Notes under the pieces: model-generated
Database searches by the model: none
The model's input: only the letters and a program-made list of their open reading frames with translations
Told to the model about the DNA's origin: nothing
Shown here: piece after piece, positions 26,748-35,744 of the stretch
Numbering within the stretch: the first letter of the stretch is position 1
How the letters are laid out: each line of letters opens with the position of its first letter
Program-made: the position numbers and the translations under genes
NCBI GenBank assembly: GCA_964585575.1
Contig: CAZPEM010000006.1
Coordinates: 1 to 51,820 of the forward strand
From: UBA4655 sp964585575
GTDB taxonomy: Bacteria > Planctomycetota > Planctomycetia > Pirellulales > UBA1268
Reading direction: 5' to 3'
Length of the DNA: 51,820 bases

Positions 26748-27887
26748 GTGCGGGCAGACCACCTCAGAATCGGCGCGACGGCATTCGGCAGGATCGGGCT
26801 TGCCGCGGTCGCGATCGCGGTGCAGGCCGGATGCACGTCGCCGCTGACCACCGTCGCTCTTCGCGAATTTCTCCGGGAATCGACGATGTCGCTGGCGATC
26901 GACTCCGACGCCGAGGAGGCCTCGAAGCCGAAAGTCGATCCAAACGGCTCGGCCTCGAAGTCGGGCGACCGCAAGGCCGACGCGGCGGGCGATGAACCGG
27001 CGGCCGAGGACGCAGCCGAGGAGATCTCGACCGAGCGGCGGATAGAACGCTCGCTCGAACGACTCGCGCGGACGAGCGGCTTCGATCAGGCTGCCAGCGA
27101 CGTCGTTGCCGCAACGCTCGAGAAGGCCGCCCCGGAGGACTGGCCCGACATCATCGACTCCTTCGCGGCATCGCTCGAGGCGTCGCCCCCGCGATCCTCG
27201 CCGAACTCCGCGAAGCCGGCTGGCGTCGTCGGGCGTTCGCCGCAGCAGTTCGCCAAACGATCCGGCGGCCTCACGAGTCCGGTCTCCCTCGCCACCGACG
27301 CAAACCCCACCGACGCGGAAGAAGAGGCAGCGAAAGACGAGGCAGCAAAAAGGGAGGCAACAAAAACGGCGGCGGCCGGGGAGCTGCAGCCGTCCGAGCC
27401 TCCACGGCCGGAGGACCCGGCGGAGTTCGTCGCGAGGCTGAAGGAGCGGCTCGCCGAGGCCCGGCGGACCGCGCCGCTCGCCGTGCGACGAGCCTGCTTC
27501 GCCTCCAAGGTTCGCGGCTGGGGCAACCTGGATGCGTTCGACGAGCCTCGCTTCGTGCCGGGACAGGACGTGCTCGTCTACTTCGAACTCGACAACCTCG
27601 ACGGCATCGAGAGCCCCCGGGGCTTTTGCACCAGGGTCGAGACGAGTCTCCGGCTCGTCGATGCAAACGGCGACGTCGTCGAGGAATGGGGCTTCCCCAT
27701 CGTCGAAGACAGGTCCGACAGCCCGCGAACCGATTACTTCGTCCGCTACGTCGTGCGGCTCCCCGCCGATGCGACCAGCGGGAGCCATCGGCTCGAGGCG
27801 GCGATCGTCGACGCCGTTTCCTCGAAGACGGTCGCGACGAGCCTTCCGCTCGAGGTGGTTTCACCGAAGACCTCCCCGGCCCGCTGA
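26748..27887 (+). CDS. Exported acidic-linker protein with C-terminal beta-sandwich domain, unknown function
   Basis: The GTG at 26748 has a strong ggagg eight bases upstream and puts a signal-like N-terminus (hydrophobic IGLAAVAIAVQAGC) first; the AGC may be a non-canonical lipobox, so it may be a lipoprotein. The 379-residue product then has a long Ala/Glu/Lys/Ser-rich low-complexity region (about 45-230). The C-terminal domain (about 240-375) contains a YFELDNL-type motif after FVPGQDVLV, then RVETSLRLVDANGDVVEEW and YFVRYVVRLP. That domain recurs in planctomycete secreted proteins and looks like a beta sandwich. No catalytic motif is visible. It converges on the TolC-like gene. Confidence 0.65.
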   Translation: MRADHLRIGATAFGRIGLAAVAIAVQAGCTSPLTTVALREFLRESTMSLAIDSDAEEASKPKVDPNGSASKSGDRKADAAGDEPAAEDAAEEISTERRIERSLERLARTSGFDQAASDVVAATLEKAAPEDWPDIIDSFAASLEASPPRSSPNSAKPAGVVGRSPQQFAKRSGGLTSPVSLATDANPTDAEEEAAKDEAAKREATKTAAAGELQPSEPPRPEDPAEFVARLKERLAEARRTAPLAVRRACFASKVRGWGNLDAFDEPRFVPGQDVLVYFELDNLDGIESPRGFCTRVETSLRLVDANGDVVEEWGFPIVEDRSDSPRTDYFVRYVVRLPADATSGSHRLEAAIVDAVSSKTVATSLPLEVVSPKTSPAR

Positions 27888-27930
27888 ACGCCGCCGACGG
27901 CCCGCCGGACGGTCACGGCACACCGGGCGG

Positions 27931-29361
27931 TCACGGAGCCGGCAGCGGCCTGACGCCGTCCGGTGCGGCGGGGTCGGGACGCCGCGGCGGAGCGCCGTGG
28001 AGACCGAGTTCGTCGCGATTGTCGTCGGGACGCGCTGCGGGCGCCTCGAGCCCAGGCGGAAACACTTCGAGCTGGAGCAGGTCGGCGATCGTCACCGCCG
28101 AAGCCCAGCGGTCCGCCTGGGCATCGATGAATGCAAGCTCGGTCTCGGTGAGGATCCGCTGCGCCTGCAGCAGGCTCAAGAACGTCACCTCGCCTCGACC
28201 GTAGAGCGTCTGCGTCAGGTCGAGCGTCTCGCGGGCCTTCGGGATGATGTACTGCTCGAACCACTCGACATTCCGCCGCGCGGCCCGGTACGCCGCGATC
28301 GTCCGGGCGGTCGAGTTCGCGAGATCGAGCTCGACGTTCCTCAGGTCGGCCCGCGCCGAAGCGATGTCGGCCCGTGCCGAGCGGATGTTTCCCTGGTTGC
28401 GGTCGAAGAGCGGCACCTCGACCATCATCTGCAGGAGCCCCTGATCCATCGCCGGCGTGCCGACCTGGTACTGGTAGCCGCCGAGCACGTTGACGTTGGG
28501 GATCGGCTCCACGACCGCCCGCTCGAGCGACCACTGCGCCTGCGCGATGCCGGCCTCCGCGGCCCGCGGCCTGGCGTTGGTGAACACGACGGCACGCTGC
28601 AGGTCCTTCAGGTCGAAATCCGGCAGCCTCGCGAAGAGGTCGGCCTCGACCCTCCCAATGTCGGCGAGGGGCAGCCCGATCGCGGCGGCGAGTTGCCGCC
28701 TGCCCGTCTCCACGTAGACGCCTCCATTGAGCAGCCGCACCTCCGCACGGTCCCGCTCGAGGCTCCAGAAGAGCACGTCGGCCTTCGTCCCTTCCCCCGC
28801 CTCGGCGAGCTGGCGGCCGATCTCGTACGACCGCTTGGCGATATCGAGAAGCAGCTTGAAGATCTCCATCCGCCGCTGCGCGACGAGAAGCTGGTAGAAG
28901 GTCGCCCGCACATCGGCGAGCACTTCGAAGCGGGCGCGAATGAGGTCGTATTCCGCCCGCTGCACCTCCCGCAGCGCCGCCTGCTGCGAGAGACGCAGCT
29001 TTCCGGCGGTGACGATGTCCTGCGACGCGAAGCTGTTCCACTGGCTCTGGTTTCCGGCGATCTGTGGAGAGCCGGCCGCCAGCATCGGATTCGGATAGAG
29101 CCGCGCCTGCACGGCCTTGCCGCGGGCCGCCTCGATGGCCGCGAGGGCTCCGCGAATCTTCGGATGGCTGCGTTCCGCCAGGGCCACGAACTCCGGCAGC
29201 GTCGCGGGCGAGAGGTGCGGCGCCGGCTCGACGGCGGCCGTCGCCATCTCCTGGCATCGCGCCGATGGCGCACTCGCCAAAACGATCGCAACCGCGGCCG
29301 CCAGGACCACGTGGGCCGCGTCGTCGCGACAATTCGATCTGCGGGTCATCGAGAGGTCCAC
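27931..29361 (-). CDS. TolC/CzcC-type outer-membrane efflux protein
   Basis: This roughly 475-residue protein belongs to the outer membrane factor family, trimeric channels that carry substrates from tripartite pumps out of the cell. It has a signal peptide, then two related halves of long helices: PNPMLAAGSPQIAG and the GKLRLSQQAAL segment in the first, PNVNVLGGYQYQVG and VEVPLFDRNQGN in the second. The duplicated NPM/NVNV and VPLFDRN motifs are characteristic of metal-efflux CzcC-like members. The annotated start is GTG 29361; ATG 29349, four codons in, is an alternative. It is divergent from an ABC ATPase/permease pair, but no membrane-fusion (HlyD) adaptor gene is in the window. Substrate is not predictable. 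Confidence 0.88.
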   Translation of the reverse strand: MDLSMTRRSNCRDDAAHVVLAAAVAIVLASAPSARCQEMATAAVEPAPHLSPATLPEFVALAERSHPKIRGALAAIEAARGKAVQARLYPNPMLAAGSPQIAGNQSQWNSFASQDIVTAGKLRLSQQAALREVQRAEYDLIRARFEVLADVRATFYQLLVAQRRMEIFKLLLDIAKRSYEIGRQLAEAGEGTKADVLFWSLERDRAEVRLLNGGVYVETGRRQLAAAIGLPLADIGRVEADLFARLPDFDLKDLQRAVVFTNARPRAAEAGIAQAQWSLERAVVEPIPNVNVLGGYQYQVGTPAMDQGLLQMMVEVPLFDRNQGNIRSARADIASARADLRNVELDLANSTARTIAAYRAARRNVEWFEQYIIPKARETLDLTQTLYGRGEVTFLSLLQAQRILTETELAFIDAQADRWASAVTIADLLQLEVFPPGLEAPAARPDDNRDELGLHGAPPRRPDPAAPDGVRPLPAP

Positions 29362-29569
29362 AGTGCTTCCGCCGTGGTCTCAGATCGACTCGACCGCGGG
29401 AGCCGCTGGAATGCAAGTCGGCAGGTACGGCCCGGGGATTTCGACGGGCCGCATTTTCGTCACAGAACCCCCAGCTTGACGAAAAACGTCGGCCGACTCT
29501 CCATCGCGGAAAAAACTGGTACGATGTCGGGCCTCGAACTTCCAGGGAACCGAGGCCGGAAGCAGAAAC

Positions 29570-30313
29570 GTGCCGCTCATTCTCGCCGAACACCTCACGA
29601 AGACCTTCGATGCCGCCGGGCATGACGGGTCGCCGGTCACCGCCGTCCGCGACGTTGACCTGTCGATCGACGCCGGAGAGTTCGTCGCGATCACCGGCGC
29701 GAGCGGCTCCGGCAAAAGCACGATTCTGCACATGCTCGGCGGGATCACCCGGCCGACGTCCGGCCGGGTGATGCTCGAGGGGGTCGACCTGGCAAAGCTC
29801 GACGACGACGCGCTCGCACTCGTCCGCCGCCGACGGATCGGGTTCATCTTTCAGCGGTACAACCTGCTGCCCGAGCTTTCGATGCTCGAGAACGTGGCCC
29901 TGCCGCTGGTGTTCGACGGGGTGAAGGAGTCCGCCTGCCACGAGGCGGCGATGGAGGCGATCGAGTCGGTCGGGCTGGCCCCGCGGGCATCGCACCGCCC
30001 CGACGCGCTCTCCGGTGGCGAGCAGCAGCGGGCCGCGATCGCGCGGGCCCTGGTGACCCGTCCGGCGGTCGTGCTCGCAGACGAGCCGACCGGCGCCCTC
30101 GACACCGTCAACTCCCGCCACGTGATCGACCTGCTCTCCTGTCTCGTGAAGGACCGCGGACAAACGGTCGTGCTGGTCACCCACGACCCGGCCACGGCCG
30201 CCGCGGCCGGCCGCCTCGTCCGCGTCATCGACGGTCGGATCGCCTCCGACACGCTCGTCGGCGACGCCGACGAGCATGCGGTCGCTTCCCCGGCGAGGAC
30301 CGCCGTCCGATGA
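29570..30313 (+). CDS. ABC transporter ATP-binding protein (LolD/MacB type)
   Basis: The 247-residue ATPase has Walker A GASGSGKST, Q-loop FQRYNLLPELS, signature LSGGEQQR, Walker B VVLADEPTGALD and the H-loop VTHDP. The FxFQxxNLLPxLSxxENV pattern places it with LolD/MacB/FtsE-type ATPases, which power FtsX-fold permeases that extrude or extract molecules at the inner membrane rather than import them. Translation starts at GTG 29570, after ggaagc. Its end overlaps the permease gene by four bases (ATGA), so the two form an operon. The divergent TolC-like gene could supply the outer-membrane exit. Confidence 0.93.
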   Translation: MPLILAEHLTKTFDAAGHDGSPVTAVRDVDLSIDAGEFVAITGASGSGKSTILHMLGGITRPTSGRVMLEGVDLAKLDDDALALVRRRRIGFIFQRYNLLPELSMLENVALPLVFDGVKESACHEAAMEAIESVGLAPRASHRPDALSGGEQQRAAIARALVTRPAVVLADEPTGALDTVNSRHVIDLLSCLVKDRGQTVVLVTHDPATAAAAGRLVRVIDGRIASDTLVGDADEHAVASPARTAVR

Positions 30314-32823
30314 ACCGTCTCGGGCTGCTTCTGCGGCAGTGGCGAAACCGGCCCGGCCGCGTGATCGCCACCGTCGCGAGTGTCGCGGTCGCCGTGGGAG
30401 CGGTTGTAGCGACGTGGCTCTCCGCCGACGCTTCCCGGGAGGGCTACCGGAGGCTTGCCGAGTCGATCGAGGGAGTGCCCTCGATCGACATCTCCCCCCG
30501 AGAGACGGGCCGCTGGAACGGCTCCGGCGTGCCCAAACTGATCGACATCCCGGGCGTGAGGGCCGTCGTGCCGCTCGTCTACAAGCCCGCGCTCCTTCGG
30601 AGCGACGAGCGGCGGATTCGCGAGGTCGCCGTCGGCGTCGACGCGGGCGGCCTCGTCGATGCCGGGTTTCTCAAGCTCGTCGCGGGCCGTGCCTGCGAGG
30701 GGCCCGACGAGATCGTGGTGAGCCGCACGCTCGCCGATTCGCTCGACAAATCGCTCGACGACACGCTCCTGTTTCTCTCGAGGCGCGGCGGCTACCGCAC
30801 GATGAAGATCACGGGCATCGCCGACACGCAGTCGCTTTCGGCCCTCTCCGACGGCGGCGGTGTGGTCGTCGACATCGAGGCTCTTGGCGAACTCACCGGC
30901 GTCCGCGGCCTGATCGACCGGTTCCGGCTCGTGCTGCGGCCCGGGACCTCGCGGCAGGCGGTTCTCGCCGCGGTGAACGAGCGACTGCCGGAAAAGCTCC
31001 ACGCGATCGTGCCCGCGGGCCGGGCGAGCATGGCGCACGACATGCTCAACGCCGCCAATCTCGGGCTCGACTTCGTCACGGCGCTGACCGTCGCGATGGC
31101 CTGGTTCATCGTCGGCAACGCGATGCTCATGAACGTGACCGAGCGGAGGCGGGCATTCGCGCTCCAGAGGGTGCTCGGGGCGACCAGCCGCCAGATCAGC
31201 CGCGCGCTCTTCTTCGAGGCCGCCGCCATCGGCGCCGTGGGAGCGGCCGTCGGCGCCGTCGGCGGCATTCTCGCGGCGGGGCCGATCGCCAAGGGAATCG
31301 CCCGCGCGATCCGTGCTCCCGACTTCGCGATCGCCTACAACCCCTGGATCGTCGTCGCGGCCGTGCTCATCGGTCCCGCGGTGGCCGTGCTCGCGGCATG
31401 GTGGCCGACGCGGCAGGCCGCGAAGGTGGACCTGCTCGAGAGCCTGGCCCACATGGCGCCGCCTCCGGAAAACATCTCCTGGAAGCTCGTCACGACAGCC
31501 GCGGTGCTCTGGACCCTGGCCGTCGGCATCCTTCTCGCGGTGGTGACGGGAACCTTGCCACCGCGGTCGGCCGTGCCGGCGGGCATCGCCACCACGCTGG
31601 CCTTCATCGCGACGACGCCTGTCGTGCTGCCACTCTTGGCCCGCCTGCTCGCCGGTTTGGTGCCGCGACCATGGCGGATCGAGGGGACGCTCGCGCTCGA
31701 GCAGATCCTCCGCCAGCCGGTTCGCACGGCGCTCACCACCGGGGTGCTCGTCGTGGCAGTCAGCAACGGCGTCGGGCTCGGCCATGCGATCCGCGACAAC
31801 GTCGATGACGTGCTGGCCTGGTATGGCAAGGCCCTCAAGGCCGACTGGATGCTCCTTCAGGCCGGGGCCCTCGGCGTCTCCCGGGAAACGTCGCCGTCGG
31901 CCGGCAGTGGACTGGTTGAAGAGGTCAGCTCGATCGAGGGGGTGGCGTCCGTGCAGCCGATCTCGATCGCGATCGGATCAGCCGGGGGAGTGGCCTGCGT
32001 GATCGTGGCGAGGGACATGCCGGCGAAGGAGCAGCTGCCGCTCGAGGCGGTCGGAATGTCCGACGACGACCTCCGCACGATCGTCGATGAAGGTGGCCTG
32101 GTGGCCGGGACGGCCCTGGCACAACGGCTCAAGGTGAAGGCCGGCGACGAGGTGACCGTTTCGGCGTTCGGCCGAACGATCCGGGCGAAGGTCGCCGCGC
32201 TCGTGGTCGATTACACGGCGGGGGGCACGTCGCTCTTCCTCAGCCGCGAAGCCGCCCGTCGGATTTTCGGCATCGACTCGGTCGACGCGCTCCTGATCGA
32301 GTCGACCCCTGCGGCCGCAGCCGGACTGCGGGAGCCGCTGCAGGCCGTCGCGAAGCGTCATGGCCTGCTCCTGCAGTCCCACGCCGACCTCCACGCGACG
32401 ATGGACCGGATCATCAACGGCATCGTCGGGGCGCTCTGGTCGATCCTCGGCCTCGGCTTCATCGTCGGCAGCCTCGGCGTCGCCAACACCGTCACGATGA
32501 ACGTGCTCGAGAAGCGGCGGACGCTCGGCCTGCTCCGCGCTGTCGGCATGACGGCGCGACAGGTCACCCGCCTCGTCGTGATCGAGAGCCTGCTGCTCGG
32601 CCTCTCCGGCTGCATCATCGGGATCCTCGGAGGCATCGCCTCGGCCTGGTTCATCCAGCTTTCGAGCCAGCCGCTCTTGGGCCACCCGGTCTCGATGTCG
32701 TTCCGGCCCGCCGTGATCCTCTCGAACCTCGCGGCGGCGATCGCCATCACCGCGATCGCGGCCTGGCTGCCGGCCCGGCGGGCCGTCCGCCTCGATCTGC
32801 TCGATTCCATCGCCGCCGAGTGA
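30310..32823 (+). CDS. ABC transporter permease, duplicated FtsX/MacB-type
   Basis: The 837-residue membrane protein has an N-terminal signal-anchor (VASVAVAVGAVVATW), a large extracytoplasmic segment, and two FtsX-type bundles. The first bundle is around residues 255-460 (including ALQRVLGATSRQISRALFFEA), the second around 700-830 (EKRRTLGLLRAVGMTARQV and the closing ARRAVRLDLLDSIAAE). Duplicated FtsX permeases such as YbbP-like and LolC/E-like proteins work with LolD/MacB ATPases. It overlaps that ATPase gene by four bases. The 3' end (the codons for DSIAAE) is the template of a 20-bp tandem repeat that continues beyond the stop. Transport substrate is unknown. Confidence 0.88.
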   Translation: MNRLGLLLRQWRNRPGRVIATVASVAVAVGAVVATWLSADASREGYRRLAESIEGVPSIDISPRETGRWNGSGVPKLIDIPGVRAVVPLVYKPALLRSDERRIREVAVGVDAGGLVDAGFLKLVAGRACEGPDEIVVSRTLADSLDKSLDDTLLFLSRRGGYRTMKITGIADTQSLSALSDGGGVVVDIEALGELTGVRGLIDRFRLVLRPGTSRQAVLAAVNERLPEKLHAIVPAGRASMAHDMLNAANLGLDFVTALTVAMAWFIVGNAMLMNVTERRRAFALQRVLGATSRQISRALFFEAAAIGAVGAAVGAVGGILAAGPIAKGIARAIRAPDFAIAYNPWIVVAAVLIGPAVAVLAAWWPTRQAAKVDLLESLAHMAPPPENISWKLVTTAAVLWTLAVGILLAVVTGTLPPRSAVPAGIATTLAFIATTPVVLPLLARLLAGLVPRPWRIEGTLALEQILRQPVRTALTTGVLVVAVSNGVGLGHAIRDNVDDVLAWYGKALKADWMLLQAGALGVSRETSPSAGSGLVEEVSSIEGVASVQPISIAIGSAGGVACVIVARDMPAKEQLPLEAVGMSDDDLRTIVDEGGLVAGTALAQRLKVKAGDEVTVSAFGRTIRAKVAALVVDYTAGGTSLFLSREAARRIFGIDSVDALLIESTPAAAAGLREPLQAVAKRHGLLLQSHADLHATMDRIINGIVGALWSILGLGFIVGSLGVANTVTMNVLEKRRTLGLLRAVGMTARQVTRLVVIESLLLGLSGCIIGILGGIASAWFIQLSSQPLLGHPVSMSFRPAVILSNLAAAIAITAIAAWLPARRAVRLDLLDSIAAE

Positions 32824-32902
32824 GCTCCATCGCCGCCGGGCAAGCTCCATCGCCGCCGGGCAAGCTCCATCGCCGCCGGGCAAGCTCCATCGCCGCCGGG
32901 CA
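32803..32902. repeat. 20-bp tandem repeat spanning the permease stop codon
   Basis: Four perfect units of agctccatcgccgccgggca occupy 32823-32902. They are preceded by an imperfect copy (32803-32822) that is the last codons of the permease gene. The stop codon (32821-32823) lies at the junction. The repeats appear to have expanded from the coding end. Confidence 0.95.
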
Positions 32903-33038
32903 AGCCGGAGGGCGGGCCGTCCCGGGTGTCCTCATGGTTTTTTCGGGCACGATCGATTTTCGTGGCGTTCCTTGACCGATGGCGGCGGCCGCGCGAAGCG
33001 TTGAACCTCGGCAGACGCGAGCGAGGAGGGCCGGATTG

Positions 33039-33644
33039 ATGCAGACGCAGCCGCAGGTGTCGTTCGACGACGTGGAACTGACCGACGAGGTCCGCGAGCG
33101 GCTTCGCGACGAGGTCCTCGACTGGATCGGCCAGCTCGAGCGGTTCCATCCGAGGATCACCGGCTGCCACGTCGTCATCGGCATGCCTCACCGGCGACAC
33201 CGCATCGGCGGTCTCTACTCCGTGAGGATCGACGTCGTCGTGCCGGAGGCGGAGATCGTCGTGAACCGGGAGCATCACGACGAGCACGCCCACGAGGACG
33301 TGTTCGTCGCGGTCCGCGACGCCTTCGACGCGGCGAAACGGCGGCTCGAGGACCATGCCCGGCGGCTCCGTGGCACGGTGAAGCGACACGAGCCTCGCGG
33401 CCAGGGGGTCGTCACGAAGCTCTTCCCGCTCGAGGGCTACGGCTTCATCGAGACCCCCGACGGCCGCGAGGTCTACTTCCACCGCCACGCGGTGGCGAAC
33501 CGACGGTTCGAAGCGATCGACCTCGGCGTCCGGGTCCGCTTCACCGAGGAGGAGGGAGACCAAGGCCCGCAGGCTTCGATCGTCGAGGTCGTCCATCCGC
33601 TTCCACCATCGGAGGCACTTCCACCATCGGAGGCCATGCCATGA
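33039..33644 (+). CDS. HPF/RaiA-like ribosome-associated protein fused to a cold-shock domain
   Basis: The 201-residue protein has an N-terminal RaiA/HPF-like domain (FDDVELTDEVRERLRDEVLDW, with a long helix after EHHDEHAHEDVFVAVRDAF), which in that family binds ribosomes during stress. A C-terminal cold-shock OB fold follows (GQGVVTKLFPLEGYGFIET and EVYFHRHAV, the RNP motifs). Start ATG 33039 has gaggaggg nine bases upstream. The last 12 codons come from a duplicated 18-bp unit. It overlaps the downstream hydrolase by four bases and heads a three-gene operon. Ribosome hibernation or RNA binding in stress is the likely role, by family. Confidence 0.82.
   Translation: MQTQPQVSFDDVELTDEVRERLRDEVLDWIGQLERFHPRITGCHVVIGMPHRRHRIGGLYSVRIDVVVPEAEIVVNREHHDEHAHEDVFVAVRDAFDAAKRRLEDHARRLRGTVKRHEPRGQGVVTKLFPLEGYGFIETPDGREVYFHRHAVANRRFEAIDLGVRVRFTEEEGDQGPQASIVEVVHPLPPSEALPPSEAMP
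33600..33635. repeat. 18-bp tandem duplication carrying the next gene's ribosome-binding site
   Basis: The unit cttccaccatcggaggc occurs at 33600 and 33618, encoding PPSEA twice at the C-terminus of the HPF-like protein. The second copy contains the ggagg (33629-33633) that stands seven bases before the hydrolase ATG at 33641; the first copy duplicates it. Confidence 0.9.
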
Positions 33645-34348
33645 GCGTCACGGGAATGCTCGTCTCGCGGGAAATGACGGTGCCTGTGCGGTCGCTCGAA
33701 GGCGAGCCGATCGAGCTGCCCGGCCGGCTCGTGCTGCCGGAAAATGCGATCGGCCTCGTGCTGTTCGCCCACGGCAGCGGATCGAGCCGTTCGAGCCCGA
33801 GAAACACGTTCGTCGCGGGCGTGCTCCACGAGTCGTGGATCGGGACGTACCTCTTCGATCTGCTCACCGAGCAGGAGGCGGCCGACCGGGTCAACGTCTT
33901 CGACATCGGCCTGCTGGCCGACCGCCTCGTCGCGGCGGTCCGACGCATGGCGATGGACCCGCTCACCTCCGCCCTCCCGATCGGCCTCTTCGGCGCGAGC
34001 ACGGGCGCCGGGGCCGCGGTCGTCGCCGCGACCCGCGAGAGCCGGGTCGCCGCGGTCGTCTCGCGGGGAGGCCGCGTCGACATGGCGGGGCCGCTCCTGA
34101 AGCGGGTGCGGATCCCGACGCTGCTCATCGTCGGCTCGCACGACGATGAGGTGCTCGCGCTCAACCGCGAGGCGCTCGAGGATCTCGCCGGACCGAAGCA
34201 GCTTGCGATCGTCCGGGGCGCGGGCCACCTCTTCGAGGAGCCCGGCACGCTCGAGGAGGTGGCGACGCTCGCGAGCGAGTGGTTCGCCCGGCACCTCGGC
34301 CCCGGCCGTCGCGAGACGACCGCCGCTGAAAGGGGGATGACGGCATGA
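33641..34348 (+). CDS. Alpha/beta hydrolase (dienelactone-hydrolase-like)
   Basis: The 235-residue enzyme has the alpha/beta hydrolase layout: oxyanion-side LVLFAHGSGSS, nucleophile elbow GASTGAG (serine), acid in VGSHDDEVL and histidine in GAGHLFEEPG. Members of this subfamily often sit next to, or are fused with, the phosphoribosyltransferase that follows here. The start overlaps the HPF-like gene by four bases and the end overlaps the phosphoribosyltransferase by four, so the three are probably co-translated. Natural substrate unknown; no signal peptide is visible. Confidence 0.85.
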   Translation: MSVTGMLVSREMTVPVRSLEGEPIELPGRLVLPENAIGLVLFAHGSGSSRSSPRNTFVAGVLHESWIGTYLFDLLTEQEAADRVNVFDIGLLADRLVAAVRRMAMDPLTSALPIGLFGASTGAGAAVVAATRESRVAAVVSRGGRVDMAGPLLKRVRIPTLLIVGSHDDEVLALNREALEDLAGPKQLAIVRGAGHLFEEPGTLEEVATLASEWFARHLGPGRRETTAAERGMTA

Positions 34349-35016
34349 ACGACACGGGGAGAAGGCGGTTCTTCACCGATCGCAGGGACGCCGGCGAACG
34401 GCTTCTCGAGCGGCTGCGGCACGAGACGCTCGTCGATCCGCTCGTGCTCGCGATTCCGCGGGGGGGCGTCGCCGTCGGCGCCGTCATCGCCCGCGGGCTG
34501 GGGTGCGAGCTCGACGTGGTGCTCTCACGGAAGCTCCGCGCGCCGCACCAGCCGGAGCTCGCCGTCGGCGCCATCACGGAGACGGGCGTGGTCCACATGA
34601 CCCGCGAGATCGGGGAGTGGGCCGGGGTGAGCGAGGCCTACCTCGAGGCGGAGCGGAATCGTCAGCTCGCCGAGATCGAACGGCGTCGGACGATGTTCCG
34701 CGGGATCCGGCCGCAGGCGTCCGTCGCGGGCAGGAGCGTGATCCTCGTGGACGACGGCATCGCGACCGGCTCGACGATGATCGCGGCGATCCACACGCTC
34801 CGCGCCGCCGGTGCGGGCGAGATCTTCGTGGCCGTGCCGGTCGCGCCCCCGGAGCGTCTCGACGAGATCCGCTCACTCTGCGACAAGCTCGTCTGCCTGC
34901 AGGCGCCGCTGGAGTTCATGGCGGTGGGGCAGTTCTACGAGACGTTCGACGAGGTGACCAACGAGGAGGTCTGCGATCTGTTGCGGTCGTCGCTCGTGCA
35001 CCATGTCATTCCATGA
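34345..35016 (+). CDS. Phosphoribosyltransferase-domain protein
   Basis: The 223-residue protein carries the type I PRTase PRPP loop VILVDDGIATGST (about 132-144), the LAIPRGGVAVG motif near the N-terminus and VVLSRKLRAP. It belongs to the stand-alone PRTase family commonly linked to alpha/beta hydrolases and stress proteins, and is not a recognisable purine or pyrimidine salvage enzyme. It ends the HPF-hydrolase-PRTase operon. A 15-bp repeat starts in its last codons and runs past the stop. Substrate is unknown. Confidence 0.85.
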   Translation: MNDTGRRRFFTDRRDAGERLLERLRHETLVDPLVLAIPRGGVAVGAVIARGLGCELDVVLSRKLRAPHQPELAVGAITETGVVHMTREIGEWAGVSEAYLEAERNRQLAEIERRRTMFRGIRPQASVAGRSVILVDDGIATGSTMIAAIHTLRAAGAGEIFVAVPVAPPERLDEIRSLCDKLVCLQAPLEFMAVGQFYETFDEVTNEEVCDLLRSSLVHHVIP

Positions 35017-35050
35017 AGCGTCATTTCATGAGGCGTGATCTCGTGAGGTC
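35006..35050. repeat. 15-bp imperfect tandem repeat across the phosphoribosyltransferase stop codon
   Basis: Three units: tcattccatgaagcg (35006), tcatttcatgaggcg (35021) and tgatctcgtgaggtc (35036). The stop codon at 35014-35016 lies in the first unit. Confidence 0.75.
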
Positions 35051-35103
35051 GCCTCACCACGCCGCCGGCCGGGCGGCCACGCGAATTCGCGAGACGACCT
35101 CGC

Positions 35104-35733
35104 TCATTTGCCATCGGCTGCGGCCGACAGATCGAGATCGATCGTCGAGCCCTCGGCCGCCACGCTTCCGCCGAGACCGGACCGGAGCGGATTGGCATAC
35201 CGGCCCGGTATCCGAAACCATCCCGCATGCTCCGGGCGTGCCGGCGGCTGGGACGACGGCGGGACGGCATCGGTCTTCATCGCGATCGCCGCGCTGCCCT
35301 CCGGTCCGCGAGGCGGCCCGCCCGCGGCCGTTCCGTCTGGGCTCCGCGTCGTGGCCGGCGGCCTCGAAGGCGTGCCGTTCGGGCTCGCGGCGGCCGACGT
35401 CTCGGCGGCCTTTTGGACGACCGTCTTCGGCTCCGGACTCGATACGGCGATTCGCACGGGTCCGGGGGGGACGTGCGGCAGTGAATAGGTGCCGTCGGGG
35501 CGGATCCGGGCCGTCAGCGTCGCCCCATCGGCCGTCACCACGGTGACGACGCCGAACGTGACCGGCCGGTCGCCGACCCGCACCCTTCCCCGCACCGGCG
35601 ATTGCTGGCGGGTGGAGAAGAGGCCCCCGACCTGCATCGCGACCACGAGACAGAGGCCGATCACGACCGTCGTCGCGATGACCCTCTTTCCCTGCGACAT
35701 GGACCGATCGGCAGACGTGCTGGATGACGGCAT
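35104..35733 (-). CDS. Membrane-anchored protein with transthyretin/carboxypeptidase-regulatory-like domain
   Basis: The 209-residue protein starts with a short cytoplasmic segment and a transmembrane anchor (VIATTVVIGLCLVVAMQVGG). A small beta domain follows (RGRVRVGDRPVTFGVVTVVTADG, then ARIRPDGTYSLPHVPPGPVRIAVSSP), the pattern of the carboxypeptidase-regulatory/TTR-like fold common in planctomycete surface proteins. The rest is a Pro/Ser/Ala-rich tail. It follows the DUF1559 gene by 11 bases, and such pairs are frequent in planctomycetes. ATG 35733 is used; ATG 35700 is possible. Function unknown. Confidence 0.75.
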   Translation of the reverse strand: MPSSSTSADRSMSQGKRVIATTVVIGLCLVVAMQVGGLFSTRQQSPVRGRVRVGDRPVTFGVVTVVTADGATLTARIRPDGTYSLPHVPPGPVRIAVSSPEPKTVVQKAAETSAAASPNGTPSRPPATTRSPDGTAAGGPPRGPEGSAAIAMKTDAVPPSSQPPARPEHAGWFRIPGRYANPLRSGLGGSVAAEGSTIDLDLSAAADGK

Positions 35734-35744
35734 GACGGCACGGC

